Assembly (NCBI GenBank): GCA_027943335.1
Contig: BSBK01008830.1
Location: 186,001 to 250,000, forward strand
Source of the DNA: Chamaecyparis obtusa
Taxonomy: Eukaryota > Streptophyta > Pinopsida > Cupressales > Cupressaceae
Length of the DNA stretch: 64,000 bases
Direction: 5' to 3'
Positions 22,398-35,330 of the stretch are shown here, piece after piece. Both the position numbers and the translations under genes were made by a program. Under the pieces are notes generated by a model that saw only the letters and a program-made list of their open reading frames with translations, was not told the origin of the DNA and did no database searches. How positions within the stretch are numbered: the stretch's first letter is position 1; each line of letters opens with the position of its first letter.

Positions 22398-25300
22398 TTA
22401 TTTATCCCATGTCTTCTTGATAGAATCATAAACATTGAGTAATGCACATAGCCCATAGGATGCTATCTCAACTGCTTTAAGGTTTGAATATGCAAATTTA
22501 CCATACAATGTCTTTGATGAAAGACAATCTTCTAGTTGATTCTCTAAATTACTGATCTTCATGGTTAGGTGCTCTTTGAGTAGAGTGAATCTCTTCAATT
22601 TTATTTCCTTCTCATTTTCAAGAAGTCTTATCTCATCATAAATTCTTCTTAGTTTCTTCTCAACATCAATGATTTGTATACTTTGATTCTGTAATTCACA
22701 CATTGTGGCTTGCAACTCTACTTCTTTGCTTCTCAAATTATCTAAAATCTTTGAGATGTGATTGTGTGATAATGCACATTGACTATACAATGCTCTTCCT
22801 CTCTCTAAGAATCTCCTTAACTCTTTTATACACAAATCCAGATTATCCAAATCATTTCTGATATTTTGACAAGTGACTTGAAATAATTGTGCATCATGAG
22901 TTGTTTGAGATTTTATTGATGCAATGTCTGATAGGGTAGTAAACTCACTATAAATTTTTTTTTATTACCTCTCTTGCTTTAGCTTGCAGATCAACTTCAC
23001 TTACTTGAGTTGATATAATTCCTTGAAGCTTGCTGGTTACTTCAAGTAATGCTCCTTCTAAGCTCTTTACTTTCTTGTTCTTTCCAATAATTTTGTTTAG
23101 GGATGAGATAAACTCTATTTGATCATCATCATCAACTTTTTCTCCCAAGTTTCCTCAAACTGATTCCATGGGTGATCTAGATAGGTTTTATGTTGTTCTC
23201 TTTTGTGGTGAGATCGTTTTGATATGCTCTTCTTTCACTGCTTGCTTCTCTTCTGCTATTTTATCCTGTGATTCTTCTTGCTTCTCTTCTCTTCTTGTTT
23301 CTTCTACTTCATCTTCCTTATTTACTATTTTATTCTTTTGATCAATAGCTTCTTGAAAATTTCCAACATCTTCTCCTTGATCTTTGAATGGGTTCTCTTC
23401 TCTTTCTATAGTAATGTTTGTGCCTTCTATATGTATAGATTCATCATCAATGTGGATGGGGGGTGGAAAAACTAGTGTTTCTTTTGTCTATGGTTCCTCT
23501 GTATGTTCAGATTCACTGACTATCTCTTCTTCTCTAGAGGTCATTACCTTTACAACTGCTTCCTCAGTTTCTTTGTTAATCTCCTTATAGTTTCCTCCCA
23601 TAATCAGAACTTTTCTTCTTTTTCTCCTCATATGGGTGCTAAGATTTTTCATGATTTCCTTAAAATGATCTTCATCTTTCATTTCACAAAGTTTCTCACA
23701 AATCTTTCTCTTATGCCTTTGTCTTCTTCTATTTCTCTCTTTTTCTTGTTAACTAACTTCTCATACAGGTTATCTAGTATCTTGTCCTTTATGTCCTCAA
23801 ATTTCTTGTCAGCAAGAATCATGTCTAAAAAATGCATTCTCAAGGTTCAATTTCTCAAAATTGTTATATATTTCATAATACTTGTTTAGCTTAGTGAAAT
23901 CTCCTTCATTAATGATTAAAGGGTTCACTTTATCAATCTTAGGCTTCCATTGCTTCTTTTTGTTGTTTCCCGCCTCTTCATCTACTTATGGTTTTTCTTT
24001 TGGAATCCTTATCCTTTCTACTGGGGAAAAGATACATTTCTATCTCTTTCCCAATCCACTTATCATCTCTTTTACTCTCTTAGTTGGTATAGTAGAGGTG
24101 GATCTAGTAGATTTCCTTATTATTGGCATATCTTCATCAATATCCTAAATATCCTCAACAGGGGCTACATGGGATGTAAAAAGTGGAACTGACAATACTT
24201 CCTTTTTTTTCCAATATCTCTAATAGCTTCTGATGTCTATTTTTCAATCTTGAACTCATGCTCGATCATACCTTTATATTTTAGGATCTTTTTAATTATA
24301 CTATCAGTTCTTTCCTTTGCTAATTTCTGCACCTGTGATTGGTGTGTTGTACTGAAGTTCTCTTCAAATGTTCCAAATCTGGGACTCTTAGAATCTAGTC
24401 TAAATTTAAGTAATCTACATGCATATCCTTCAGCTTCTTCTTCAAATATCTCATATTCAAGAGGATCTAAAAATTCTATCGTTGGTTCTAGTACTTCAAT
24501 ATAGGTGAAATCTATGTCCACTAAGAAGCATATTTCATTTTTGTATTTCTCAACCATAGAGGGTGGAATTCTTGATCTCTTTTTCATTTCATTCTTAAAG
24601 GTCTTAATAACAAGTGTGGCACTCTCATTTAATTTGTCAATAGTATGTCTAAGATATACATTGTTAATCCTATCCATGTAATTATGTCATCTTTCACATC
24701 ATCTCCTATAGTGTAAGGGAATCTTCTCAAAATATGGAAAAACATATATGTGATTAGGGATGAAAATCTAAATTGGGAATTCTTTTTTTTCTTGATCTTC
24801 TCAAGATTCTCAATCAACTGAATTCTTAGAATTTCACACATATCAACTTCAACTCTGTCAATGCACATAAGATAAGCTACTTGCACCATACCTACTACCA
24901 TGTGATCTTCTCTAGAACTTTCACTTAATTTTGTGGTTAAAATATTACACACATATCTCACATCATCTTGTTCAATCTTGATAATAACTATGCCTCTTCC
25001 GTTATAAGAAGACTTGGTGTTATCTAAGACCTTTTTCTTTACATTATTTTCACTCAAAGGAATCACACCTTTCTTAGGAAAACTTGTTACCTCATGTATT
25101 AGATCAAATGTTATGTCTATTACTCTGTTATCCAACCAAAACTTTCTATTATGGACTCTGCTCAAAATGATCTTAGTCCATTCGTCATTCTGAAATTCAG
25201 AGTGAAATGTATACTTGTTAATGTCCATTTGACCTAAATGTTCATATCCTTCATTGTAGCTCATGTCTTGTTTCTATATCTTATTATATTCCAAAGTCAA

Positions 25301-25543
25301 ACTACCATTTCCTACTGTCTGAAACTTGCATTTCAAATACCCTTTTACATGTTCTAAATGTAAAACACTATCTGGAATGGTCGACAAAGCCAAACTAGGG
25401 TCTTCTTCAAAGGGTTCTATTGATTCCTTTTTCACCTTAGGTCTAGTAGTGTCTCTGATGTTGTGAACTAATGATCCATCCATGATTTGACTGAAAAGTA
25501 ACTTCTTTAACAATGAATTCTTAGTAAAATACCTCAAAATCAT
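22398..25543 (-). pseudogene. A ORF2, unrecognised conserved retroelement protein
   Basis: About 1050 codons in pieces: 25543-25274, 25264-24629, 24677-24237, then weaker pieces to 22398. Block 1 in 25264-24629 has DEWTKIILSRVHNRKFWL and TFDLIHEVTSFP. Block 2 in 24677-24237 has RIPPSMVEKYKNEICFLVD, then PRFGTFEEN. The middle is Ser/Glu/Lys-rich. The last piece 22850-22398 is a strong coiled coil (LEATMCELQ-type heptads, LENEKEIKLKRFTLLKEHL). The stop at 25274 is TAG directly upstream of the next block in the same frame. The same blocks in the same order occur in B and E. I do not recognise the family, and it has no RT, integrase, protease or envelope signature. Confidence 0.75.
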
Positions 25544-25904
25544 GATTTAGGGCTTTTGCATAGATCTGGTGAAGAATCTCTCTCCAAACAATACAAACTG
25601 ATTTAAATCTCCACTAGCTAGCTCTCTATGTCTCTTGTAAACACTTAAATGATCAAATAATGTCAATAATCCACTTTTTATCCTTCAAATCCTTCAAGAT
25701 ATTGTCATCGCATTAATTTCTTAAGTGCATACATGCCAAAAGCTGTTCCTGATTACCTGCAAAACTTCTTTCTTTTCATGTAATCACATACATGTTTATA
25801 AATTCATGCACTCTTAACCATAGCTTCCTTATATCATATTCTAGCTCATATTAACTTCACAAGGCTTAATTCAACTTCTTCTAAACTCTATACAATTCTA
25901 ATGC

Positions 25905-27097
25905 TTAATTATTTTGAGATGAATTTGGAATCAATTCAAACTTAGTCTCAAATACTTCACCCATATGATTTCCTGATATACTGAGTGTGCTTGCTTGATC
26001 TGTAGCTTTGAAAAACTCAACTTCTTCCAAGTTACTATAATTTTCTTTCTGATTGCTATTGGTGTTCATATTTCTCTTGGTGTAGTTTATATTTCTTCTA
26101 AGATTATGATTTCTCATGTTGTTCATTCTACAATACCTCGCTATGTGACCAATGTTATTGCATATCTAACAAATTATTCCATTATTTCGATATCTTGGTC
26201 CTAACTGACTAATTTGTGATTTGCAATTTCTGGCAATATGTCCAAAATTGTTACATATATAGCACACAACTCCATCTTTTATGTTTTTCATTGCTCTAAT
26301 AGGGCTCTTATTTGCAGGGTTAGTATTTCTAAACATTCTACTATTACCATTATCATTAGATCTAGGTTTCTTACAATCAATAGCTCTATGTCCAAAACTA
26401 TGACAATTATAACAATAACCAGATATACCTTTAAATTACTTACCTGTACAATCTCTTTTCACGTGTCCAAAATAATTGCATGAAAAGAATCTACCCTTGA
26501 GTTCACTTTGCATGTCTTTAGGTGGTTCATCTTTCTTAGATGGGTCAGGTACATTTTTGGATTTGTTAGACTCATCTAGCTTCTTTTCTTCTTTGTTCTC
26601 AAGCTGTCTGGATCTGGTTCTTTGCATTCTTCAATCTTCTTTGGGAACTTGTTTTCAATGTATCCAAGACTAGTTTTTTCATAAGAGGGTTTCTGATAAG
26701 AAATCTATGCATCAATTTTTTCACTATTAGAACATAGTTTCTCAAGATGTTGTTTAGATTGAGTTAGTTCTCCTTTCACGATTGTGTTGTATTTCACAAG
26801 TTCAACATATTGCAATTTTGTAGTCTTAAATTCATATGTCACTTTGGTAAGTTCTAATCTCAGATTTTCATTTTCAGACTTTAGATTTGATTCATCTTTG
26901 TTGTTATCATCTTTCAAGCTTAGCTTTAGGTCTACAATCTTTAGTTCATGTTTAAGGATCTCATTCTCCTTCTTCAGTTTTGAAATTTCATCATAGTCCT
27001 TGGCTTGACCCTTAGGTTCTTTCTTTGATTTCAGATCTTCTATCTTTTCTTTTAGTTTCTCAATGTAGTCTTTCACATTATCATATTTTTCCTTCAA
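25905..27097 (-). pseudogene. A ORF1: coiled coil followed by four CCHC zinc knuckles
   Basis: The piece 27097-26705 is Lys/Glu-rich coiled coil (DYIEKLKEKIEDLKSK). The piece 26627-25905 carries a tandem nucleocapsid array: SCNYFGHVKRDC (first Cys lost), CYNCHSFGHRAIDC, CYICNNFGHIARNC and CQICNNIGHIARYC, spaced over about 350 bp. A TAA at about 26436 splits the array. Such arrays bind RNA in Gag, so this is probably the Gag-like protein of the element, although no capsid fold signature is visible. The start upstream near 27170 (MDQLQKNLDEAL on the minus strand) follows the primer site closely. Confidence 0.75.
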
Positions 27098-27232
27098 TGT
27101 ATCTCTTTCTTTAGTAAGAATATCAATCTATTCAAGAGCTTCATCAAGATTTTTCTGCAATTGATCCATATCCATAGAGATTTTACTCAAGCTATTAGGC
27201 CTTCTCCAAATAACTTTGTTTTGAGTAACTAA

Positions 27233-27244
27233 GCTCTGATACCA
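27233..27244 (-). other. A primer-binding site
   Basis: The minus strand reads TGGTATCAGAGC, a perfect initiator-Met complement, two bases after the 5' LTR end at 27247. Confidence 0.92.
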
Positions 27245-27246
27245 AT

Positions 27247-27655
27247 TGTTATAAATAGGAAATACTGAGATGGGGGGGGGGGGGTGTGAATCAGTATTTC
27301 ACAAACTTTTACCTTTTCCCAATTATGGATTTATGAAATTAACTTGTAGCTTACATAAGAAACTAATCTAAATAAACTAAAAAATAAGCATAACAATAAA
27401 ATGAATGAACTCATAACACCATTTTGTTCTTGAGGAAACCCTGGCCAAGGGAAAACCCAGTGGGGATGATACCCACAACTAATCCACTAATCAAAAGTAT
27501 CTGGTTAAAAATATTGACCATGTTAGGAGTCTATTACATCTATATAGTGTCTCTATCCTGGTTAAAGGACTTTAGGCCTTGTTAGAAGCCTCAACCCTAT
27601 TAGGAGTTGCTATTACAAAACCAAAATGTATGCGATATGAGCTCACTACCTAAAC
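27247..27655 (-). repeat. A 5' LTR, part 1
   Basis: Matches 20870-21285 of the 3' LTR. It is interrupted at 27655 by B, and the last five bases (TAAAC) are the target duplication. Confidence 0.88.
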
Positions 27656-28755
27656 TATTAGGAATGGGAACATTGAGAGGGTGGGGGGGTGAATCAGTGT
27701 TCTATAATTAATTTATGATACTTGAAACTTAACTCAATTACTTAAATACTAAAATGAATAGTAAAGAAAACAAATTATTCAACCATAACACACAACACAA
27801 GATATGTTTATGAGGAAACCTTGGCTAGAGAAAAATCTCGGTGGGAATTAGTACCCACTATAATTGTACTTTGTATTATGAACCTGTTAATGTTCCTTTG
27901 CCCTGTTAGGAGAAGTCATTACAATACAAAGTACAATGACTCAGTTAAGAGTCTATAAGTAATAAACCCTATTAGCGGTGGATGGCTCACTACTAGAAAT
28001 CATTACTCAATGAAGAAGGCTACAACCTCCTAGATATCAGACACACACTATATCTGCATGGTGAACTGCTTCTATGACACTGTTGTCTGATCAGTTCCTT
28101 TTGTGTGCTGATGCTTTAACCTCTTGTAAAGCTCTATATAATTCTTACTACTCTAATACATACTTCACATACTTCTTCTCTTCTCTATATGCTATGTCAT
28201 GCTCAAATACAAAAGTGCATGTCACATATATACATGTTGAATAGACGCAACCAAATCTAACTACTAGGTCGGCCTATAACTTAACACATACAACGCTTCC
28301 AATTTAATTGGCTCAAGCATGTTTACATACAATGATATTAACATGTTTATAAAACAATTACAATAGGCACATAGCCTTTACAAAAGAAAATAATACATGC
28401 TAAACAAAAATCTATCTGTCAGCTCCATGCTCTGTTTTGTTCTGCCGCTTACTGACTGTGTCATTTAGACTTGCTGTAACTTCTTCATGTTGTCATATAT
28501 GACCATGTGTTCTTAGATTAAGCATAGTAACATAATAAAAATCTTATATCTAAGGAAACATACCAAAACTCAGTCATACACATGTGCGTTGATGCTCTGA
28601 TCATTAGGTGCTTCTCTGATTGCTCTGTCTTCCATACTTAGCCAAATTCTGATCTTCTAATTTAGTGCGTTAACACCAAAATTTCATATGACTTTGTTGC
28701 CATAAAAAAATCATCAGACTTAGTCATATATAATAGTAAAGTCAACTTTCCAATA
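27656..28755 (-). repeat. B 3' LTR
   Basis: 1100 bp. The plus strand begins TATTAGGAATGGGAACATTG (TG decayed to TA) with a G-tract then TGAATCAGTGTTC, and ends CCAATA next to the polypurine tract. Confidence 0.88.
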
Positions 28756-29263
28756 ATCTCCCCCTTTGTCATTAATGGAAACAAAGGAATATAGTGAAGT
28801 TGCTAAACTACATCTTTACAAAAAAACTTGCTATCCTTTATCTTATCCTATACTGTATACTGTACATCATAATTCTTCTATATCCCTTATTTCCCTTAAT
28901 CCATATAATCTACTCATACTCTACTCCCCTTTTGACATTAATGACAAAGGTGCTCAAAAAATGAATCTCTAAGTACTTATATAGAAAGTACATCTAGGTA
29001 TGCAATCTTAAAGTTTGTTATTTCTTGTTGCCAAAAAACCTTGAGTGCATCAACTGTCTGTAGATGGGCATATAATGCATAGGTTAGTTTCTCCATATTT
29101 TATAAATATGTACAGGGACCTTGATCATATGTTACAATAGTAGCATTTATATGCTTGATGATCTAATTCAACACATCTAGAGAGGGTGCTAATGCATGTC
29201 TTAGCTAAGTTTTGCTAGCCTTACCTTTGCCATCTCTTTTTCTGCCTTCTCAGTCTTATCCAA
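28756..29263 (-). other. B 3' untranslated region with polypurine tract
   Basis: The polypurine tract is at 28756-28767. The rest is noncoding or decayed ORF2 tail. The plus-strand frame at 28766-28972 shows nothing recognisable. Confidence 0.65.
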
Positions 29264-32111
29264 CTATCCTTGATAAACATTATTGCACATGTTAATATCT
29301 TGGGAGGGATCTACCACTAATTTTCTTACTGCTTCCATCATAGATTCTACTTCCTGAATCTTCTTAGATAGGTCTGTGATGAGTTTGTCCTTGTTCATAT
29401 AGTTAGCAATTATTTTCCTTCCTTTTGCTGCTAACTCATTTAGCATTGCTTGACCAACCTTTAGAGAATTAAGGTCAAGTGAGAAGTTGCTTATCAATTC
29501 ACTTAGCTTTTTCTAGATATATTTCTCTTTTGTAATCTTTGATGTTGATTCGTCTAGACTCAAGAAATTTGCTTTGACGCTTGATAGGATATTGCTAACA
29601 TCATCCACTGAATGAACACTTATCACTTTCTTATCTTCAAGTAGTAAACTATTCAGTATGCTAATTGATTCTACAAATAATGGATTTCTCATTACTTGTT
29701 TCTCTTTTTCTTTTTCCATAGATAACACACTTATTTTCATCAAATATTCTTCTCCCCGAGTCTAAACTTGTTGTATCAGGTGTCAAACTTGACAATAATG
29801 AAATTGATGATTTAGGAGTAAGGAGTGTGCCTTGACTTACATCCATGAATTCAATTTTTACCTTAACTAGTATCTCAATAGAAGGCTCTTTTTTTTCAAC
29901 TTCCTTCTCTTCTTCTTGTCCTGTTAAGTCCTCAATTTGGACTTCCTCTTGATGCTTAGGTGATTTTTCACCGCATAGAATCTCAACTTCCTCAGTACTG
30001 ACAAAAGTTTCTTCAAACTTATCCAGTTCATTATCTATTTCTACCATGGTGATTTCAACATTATCAATCATAATTATTTCATCCTTAGCTTCAAGCATGG
30101 GTGTGGACACCTATGGACCTATCATAGGTGCATTAGGGATCTCTAATTCCTTTTCTTTCTCAGAGGGAGCTTGGGTTGTGGGCACAGTAGGAGGGTGCAT
30201 GTGTCTTTCCAAGAACACTTTTTCAAATGCCTTTTCTATCTCCTTCACAACTAACTCATACTCTTTGTTCATTATCTACAGAGTTTTGGCTTTGGTTCCT
30301 AGATACGACTTTACCAAATCTAGTAACAATATTTTCTCTTCCAGTGAATAGACAAGAAGGTTGTCATCCAGTGTCTTTTCTCTTATCCTAAAATCCTCTT
30401 TTATGGATTGTCTCTTCAAAGAATCCAAAATGTTCCATACATTATTAGGAATGACTATCTTAAGTTCCAACAATATATTTTTGAACTCAATCGTGTGCAT
30501 GATAATCATAGAATGAATCTATGATTTGTCAGTCTCATGATACTTGTCATAAAAATTTTCTATTTGATCTATCCTTCCTTCATCAACTACTCTAGTTCTC
30601 AAGACTTGCAGATTTGGTCTGAATCCTACCTTAGGAGGTGCTTGAGTATTTTCCCCTTTGCTTTTGGTTGTCCTTTAGGATGGGTGGCTTGCGCTGGTCT
30701 TTTTCTTCCTTTTAGGAATCTTACTTGGCTCAGGAGGTGGAGTGGACTCCAGATTGATTGTGGTTGTGGGCACAGAGGTGCTATCATCAATCTTTTTCTT
30801 CTTTTCCTTAGGATCATCTGATTTCTCTCTTTTGACTTCAGATGTGGGTGTTCTCTCAAGTTTCATGGAAATCTTGGCTTCCCTTGCTTTGTCCAAGTCT
30901 ACTTCAGTGACACCATGAATTTTCAGAATGTATGAAGTAATCCTTGACATTTTTCCCTTTATCGCAATAATGTATAAGAAAGAGTCTACTTGTCTTGTCT
31001 TGTCTTCATAAGTTCCCCATCTAGGTTCATTGGGATCCTTAGGCATTGATAGGAGGACTTGTGCATAAGCTTCCAAAATGTGTTCCTCTACTTCATATCT
31101 AGGTGGATGAATCCACTTTGTCCTAGGCTCAATTACTTCCATGCATGTGATATCAGTTTCCACCATGAAGCATATGATGTCCTTGTATTTCTCTACTATA
31201 CTCTCAAGTATCCTGTACCTTTTATGCATCTTAATTTTGAATGTTTTGATTTCAAGATCCATGAAATCCTTCAAGGTACTCTCTGATGTTGCCTTAAATG
31301 AGATTTGAGGCAATGTAGGAAGGCTCTTGTCAAGATAAAGATCAAAGACTTTACCAATAATGTGAAAGTACATGTAGATGATTAGTGAACCAAATCTAAA
31401 CACTTTTCTTTTGTCATGCTTTATGGCTCTAATTTTGTCTAACAACTGTGCGCGCAAGATTTCATAGAGGTTAAACTCTCCATTCTCTCTCACAATCCTT
31501 ATAGCTGCCAAAATTGTTGCCATAGATACACTATTCACTCTGTTAGCATGCTAAAACTTGTATCCTAGGATCATAGCCATGAGTTTGATATCCTTTTCCT
31601 CTATAGGCTCAATTGTCATGTCGTGCTTGTCACTTCGGGACTTACAAGCCTGCTCAATTTTTTTCCTGACATCTTTACCAATAGGAAGAATGGCGCCAGT
31701 CTTGGAAAGTCCTGTCATCTCATAAATGAGATCTATGGTTATGTGAAAAAGAACTTCTCCAATCCAAAATAGATCATCATGAATTCTGATAAGAAGGATC
31801 TTGATCCATTCTGACTCATAGAATTCATATGTAGTCACATACTCAATTATATGGTTATTTGATAAGTGTGCGAATTCATCCTTGAATGTCATGTCTAGAT
31901 TAACCATTGTCTCTATGTGTGATCTTATCCTGTTTACTCCTACATATTCCTTTTTGTAATAAATGTAGGTGCAAATATCTTCTACATGCATAACTCCCAT
32001 CGTAGTTCTAGAAAATGCTCCTTCTAGGTCATCTAAGGCTGACTTAAATGGATGCTTCTTGAACATATATATTTTCCTCTCTATGACATCAAATACAACT
32101 AGAGTGGCCAT
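29264..32111 (-). pseudogene. B ORF2, unrecognised conserved retroelement protein
   Basis: About 950 codons. The pieces 32111-31551, 31538-30675, 30509-30276 and 30110-29661 share one frame. Block 1 in the first has SEWIKILLIRIHDDLFWI and TIDLIYEMTGLS. Block 2 in the second has YRILESIVEKYKDIICFMVE, then a PRWGTYED segment and a Lys/Pro/Ser-rich tail. The stop at 31551 is TAG in frame. The C-terminal pieces 29743-29264 are acidic then coiled coil (LITDLSKKIQEVESMMEAV). It aligns by eye with A ORF2 and E ORF2 in the same order. The function is unknown to me. Confidence 0.78.
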
Positions 32112-32545
32112 TACTTACTTGATTCAATGCTTAGGTAGGGTTTCAAGGGATTTCTAAAACATCATGTCCGAACTAGGGTTCCACAACAATTTAAACACTT
32201 CTTTGCTGATGAAAACAACTTCAATCTTTCAACACTAGCTGCTATGATCTCCTGAGCTCTCCAAAGTCTTGATCTTGAATGAAAAAGTGAGGATAATAGA
32301 TCTTCAATGATTTATAAATCAAATTTCTACAATTAATGCTTGCCGTGTAAACATAGGTTGCGATTAGTGAATTCCAATCTCCATTCTTGCTATCAATCAG
32401 GCTATGCAATCTTGCATACAACATCAACTAGCAACCAAAAAACTAAAACCAAAGGTGCATCCTCTGAGGGTGATTATACCAGCCACAAAGGGGCATAGAG
32501 CTTATCTAGCTCCCCCTATGACCATGAGGATCATTTATCCAAAGG
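32112..32545 (-). other. B internal spacer left of the C insertion
   Basis: A noncoding stretch between ORF1 and ORF2 of B. It has the string AAGGTGCATCC (32451-32461), which recurs on the far side of C (52601-52611). It ends with the left target duplication of C, AAAGG (32541-32545). Confidence 0.6.
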
Positions 32546-33190
32546 TGATGTAGTCAAGGATGGTGGATCTAATGAAGGATAGTCCAAACCTTGCAGCCAA
32601 CAGAACAACATAGCGGAATACTAAAAAATGCAACACAAAGTAATTGTTTAACTCTAATTTTCATTAACATGCTTGATTGTAAGGCCTTCTAGGTTAGGGC
32701 CAATTACAATTAGAAAACAATTCTACAAGATCCACAACCAGATCCAATACAAACTCAGCTAGTTTAGTTTTGAAGACAATCAAAAGTTGATGGAAACCCT
32801 AAGGTGGATCTAAACTTGAGGTCGTAAGCCTCCAAGTAATCTCCTTATCTCCAAGTATGCAAACCACTAGCTCTGCTACAGGCAACTATCAAATTACAAT
32901 CTAATCTACAAGACCATACAAGAACTTTTCCACAACTTCGCCAACTCTAGGTTTTAGAACCTTGGATCTAATTCAATAAGAATTCCAAGTTATGAACTTC
33001 TCTGATCTCCTGACCACCCTTTAACATCTACCCAAACATCCTATAAATACTAATCATCATCCACAAGTTAGCTGGATGAAACCTTTAACTCCCCCAAAAA
33101 ATAATTAAATGCCATACAAGTCATCTTACAAATGTATACAAACATTTAATTCAGCATGTCGGCCTATAACAATAGCTACCAACAATAAAT
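32546..33190 (-). repeat. C 3' LTR, part 1
   Basis: Begins TGATGTAGTCAAGGATGG and matches 49964-50600. It is interrupted by D at 33191. The last five bases, TAAAT, are the target duplication of D. Confidence 0.88.
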
Positions 33191-33991
33191 TGATGAAGAG
33201 TGCTTCCCTTAATACCACAAACACATAACAGAAATAGAGAAACAACAACAATATGCAAGAACAAAAAATGGGCTTCTTATTATCTCCACAAATGTGGAAT
33301 TACAAACTTTCAGAATTACAATATGCAAAGCCACATGGGCATTCCCTTACAATATTCTGTAGGACAAAGCCACAAATCAATACCCAGATCTACTACGCAG
33401 AACTACCTAGACAACACTACAAACCTTCTTTATATAGGCAATTTCCACCACCTAAGAAGGTTCCAAATATTTAGCCCTTAAGGCCGACTATACATAGAAT
33501 TATTTTATTTTCACATTTTTTACAATAGGGTCGGCTCAAAAGAAATACAAAATATGCTTTTAGGTAGTCCAACTTCCGGAGGTCATAACTTTTTAACCGT
33601 AGCTCCATTTTTCTATTGTAACCACTTTTCAAAAATGCCATGACGAGATCTATAGTGCTTGACACACACAAGCGCCAGTCAGCCGGGGGTCGATTGCGAT
33701 CTAGAGCCTCTAAGGCCTTCAAAACTGACCTGAAATATTTCGTACCCAAAAACCTCAATAACTTCACCAATACTGATGATGTGGTAATGAAACTCAACTG
33801 GTAGGCTGAAATGACTAGGATGAACCTCCAACTGTGAAATCAAAACATTCTGAGATCATATGACCAACTTACTAAAAATAGTAAGTTTCCATAAATAGCA
33901 GCTCTGCACAAGATAGCCCTTATTGAAAAGCAAATAGAAATATTTTTGGGTGATGCAAGATTGCTCTTACACCCAGGATGCTCCTGTATCA
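33191..33991 (-). repeat. D 3' LTR
   Basis: 801 bp, TGATGAAGAG...GTATCA. The TATA box is at 33428-33436. The internal side next to it reads GGGTGTC on the minus strand, a poor polypurine tract shared in form with C. Confidence 0.93.
33428..33436 (-). promoter_or_regulatory. D LTR TATA box
   Basis: The minus strand reads TATATAAAG. It is conserved in the 5' LTR at 38938-38946. Conservation in both LTRs supports it as the promoter. Confidence 0.65.
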
Positions 33992-34029
33992 GACACCCGG
34001 GGTAATTTGAGAAGTGACCCTGTCATAAC

Positions 34030-35330
34030 TCAGGTGTGCAGAGGAAAACCAAGATGGTTAACCTCCTCCTTTGTTAGCCATGATGAATCTTCAATAGGTC
34101 ATCCTTTCCATTTGACCAAATAATCTTCATATGTCCTGTTCCTTGTGCTTCTACCAACACAACTATCTAGTATGTCTTCAATCTCCTTGATATCTGAACT
34201 GGTTGCTGGAATACTCCACTGTGCTGTTGTAGCCACATCTTCAATACCTCCTTCATGATACTCTATCAGATCTAAATCATTAAATACTAGTGAAATATTT
34301 AGCTCAGTAGGCAACTCGACCTCATATGCATTTCCTGAATCATGCTTCTTCAATATCTTACATGGCCCAAACTTCTTCATTTTCATCTTGTTATATGTAC
34401 CAACTGGAAATTGCTCCTTTCACAAATGAACCATGACTTCATCTCCAACCTAAAATTCCTTATGCCTCCTTTTCTCATCTACCTTATCCTTCTACTATGC
34501 ATTCATCTTGGTAATATGCTTCCTCACCTCCTCATGGATGTTCTTCAAGTGTTCTACAAAATTCTCAGCTTCAGCACTACTTATTTCTCCTTTATCTATC
34601 TTTCTCAACTCAGATGCATTTCTAGGACTGCTCCCATATATAATCTGGAATGGTGATTTACCAGAGCTCCTATTGATAGAATTATTGTATGCAAATTCTG
34701 CCTGTGGTAAAATCAAATCCCATCCTATTGGCTTATCTCCAACCAAACATCTCAACAAATTTCCCAAACTCCTATTCACCACCTCTATCTATCCATTAGT
34801 CTGTGGATGATGTGATGAACTAAAATTCAAATTTGTCTTCAACTTCTTCCACAATGTATGCCACAAATATCCAACAAACTTAGTGTCTCGATCTGAAACT
34901 ATGGTCTTTGGCAAACCATGTAGCATCACTACTTTGAAAAACAATTCTGCTACATGAACATCATCATTAGTCTTCTTACAGGGAATAAAATGTGTCATCT
35001 TCAAAAATCTGTCAACTACCACAAAATTTGAATAATGTCCCCACTGAGTCCTTAGTAAACCAAGAACAAAGTCCATACTAATATCCTCCCAAAGATTCTC
35101 TGGTACAGGTAATGGCTGATACAACCTTGTATTCTACTTCACTCCTTTCGCCATCTGACATACTCTGCAACTCTATACAAACTTCTTGACATCTTGCTAC
35201 AACTGTGGCCAATAATAATTCTCACTAACCAAAGCAAGGGTTTTATCATGACCAAAATGTCTAGCCAATCCTCCACTATGCTTCTCCTTGATGAGATTCT
35301 CCCTTATTGAACTTCGTGGAATGCACAACT
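34030..35330 (-). pseudogene. D integrase and chromodomain
   Basis: The core in 35124-34789 begins at [20 protein letters not shown], followed by [10 protein letters not shown] and the second Asp in IVSDRDTKF. The block HHPQTNG meets a TAG at 34789-34791, after which the catalytic Glu survives in IEVVNRSLG. The piece 34782-34495 has FAYNNSINRSSGKSPFQ. The piece 34386-34099 has the GPCKILKKH barrel and ends RSTRNRTYEDYLVKWKG, a chromodomain that continues past a TGA at about 34096-34098 with PIEDSSWL. Unlike G1, all catalytic acids visible here are intact. Confidence 0.9.
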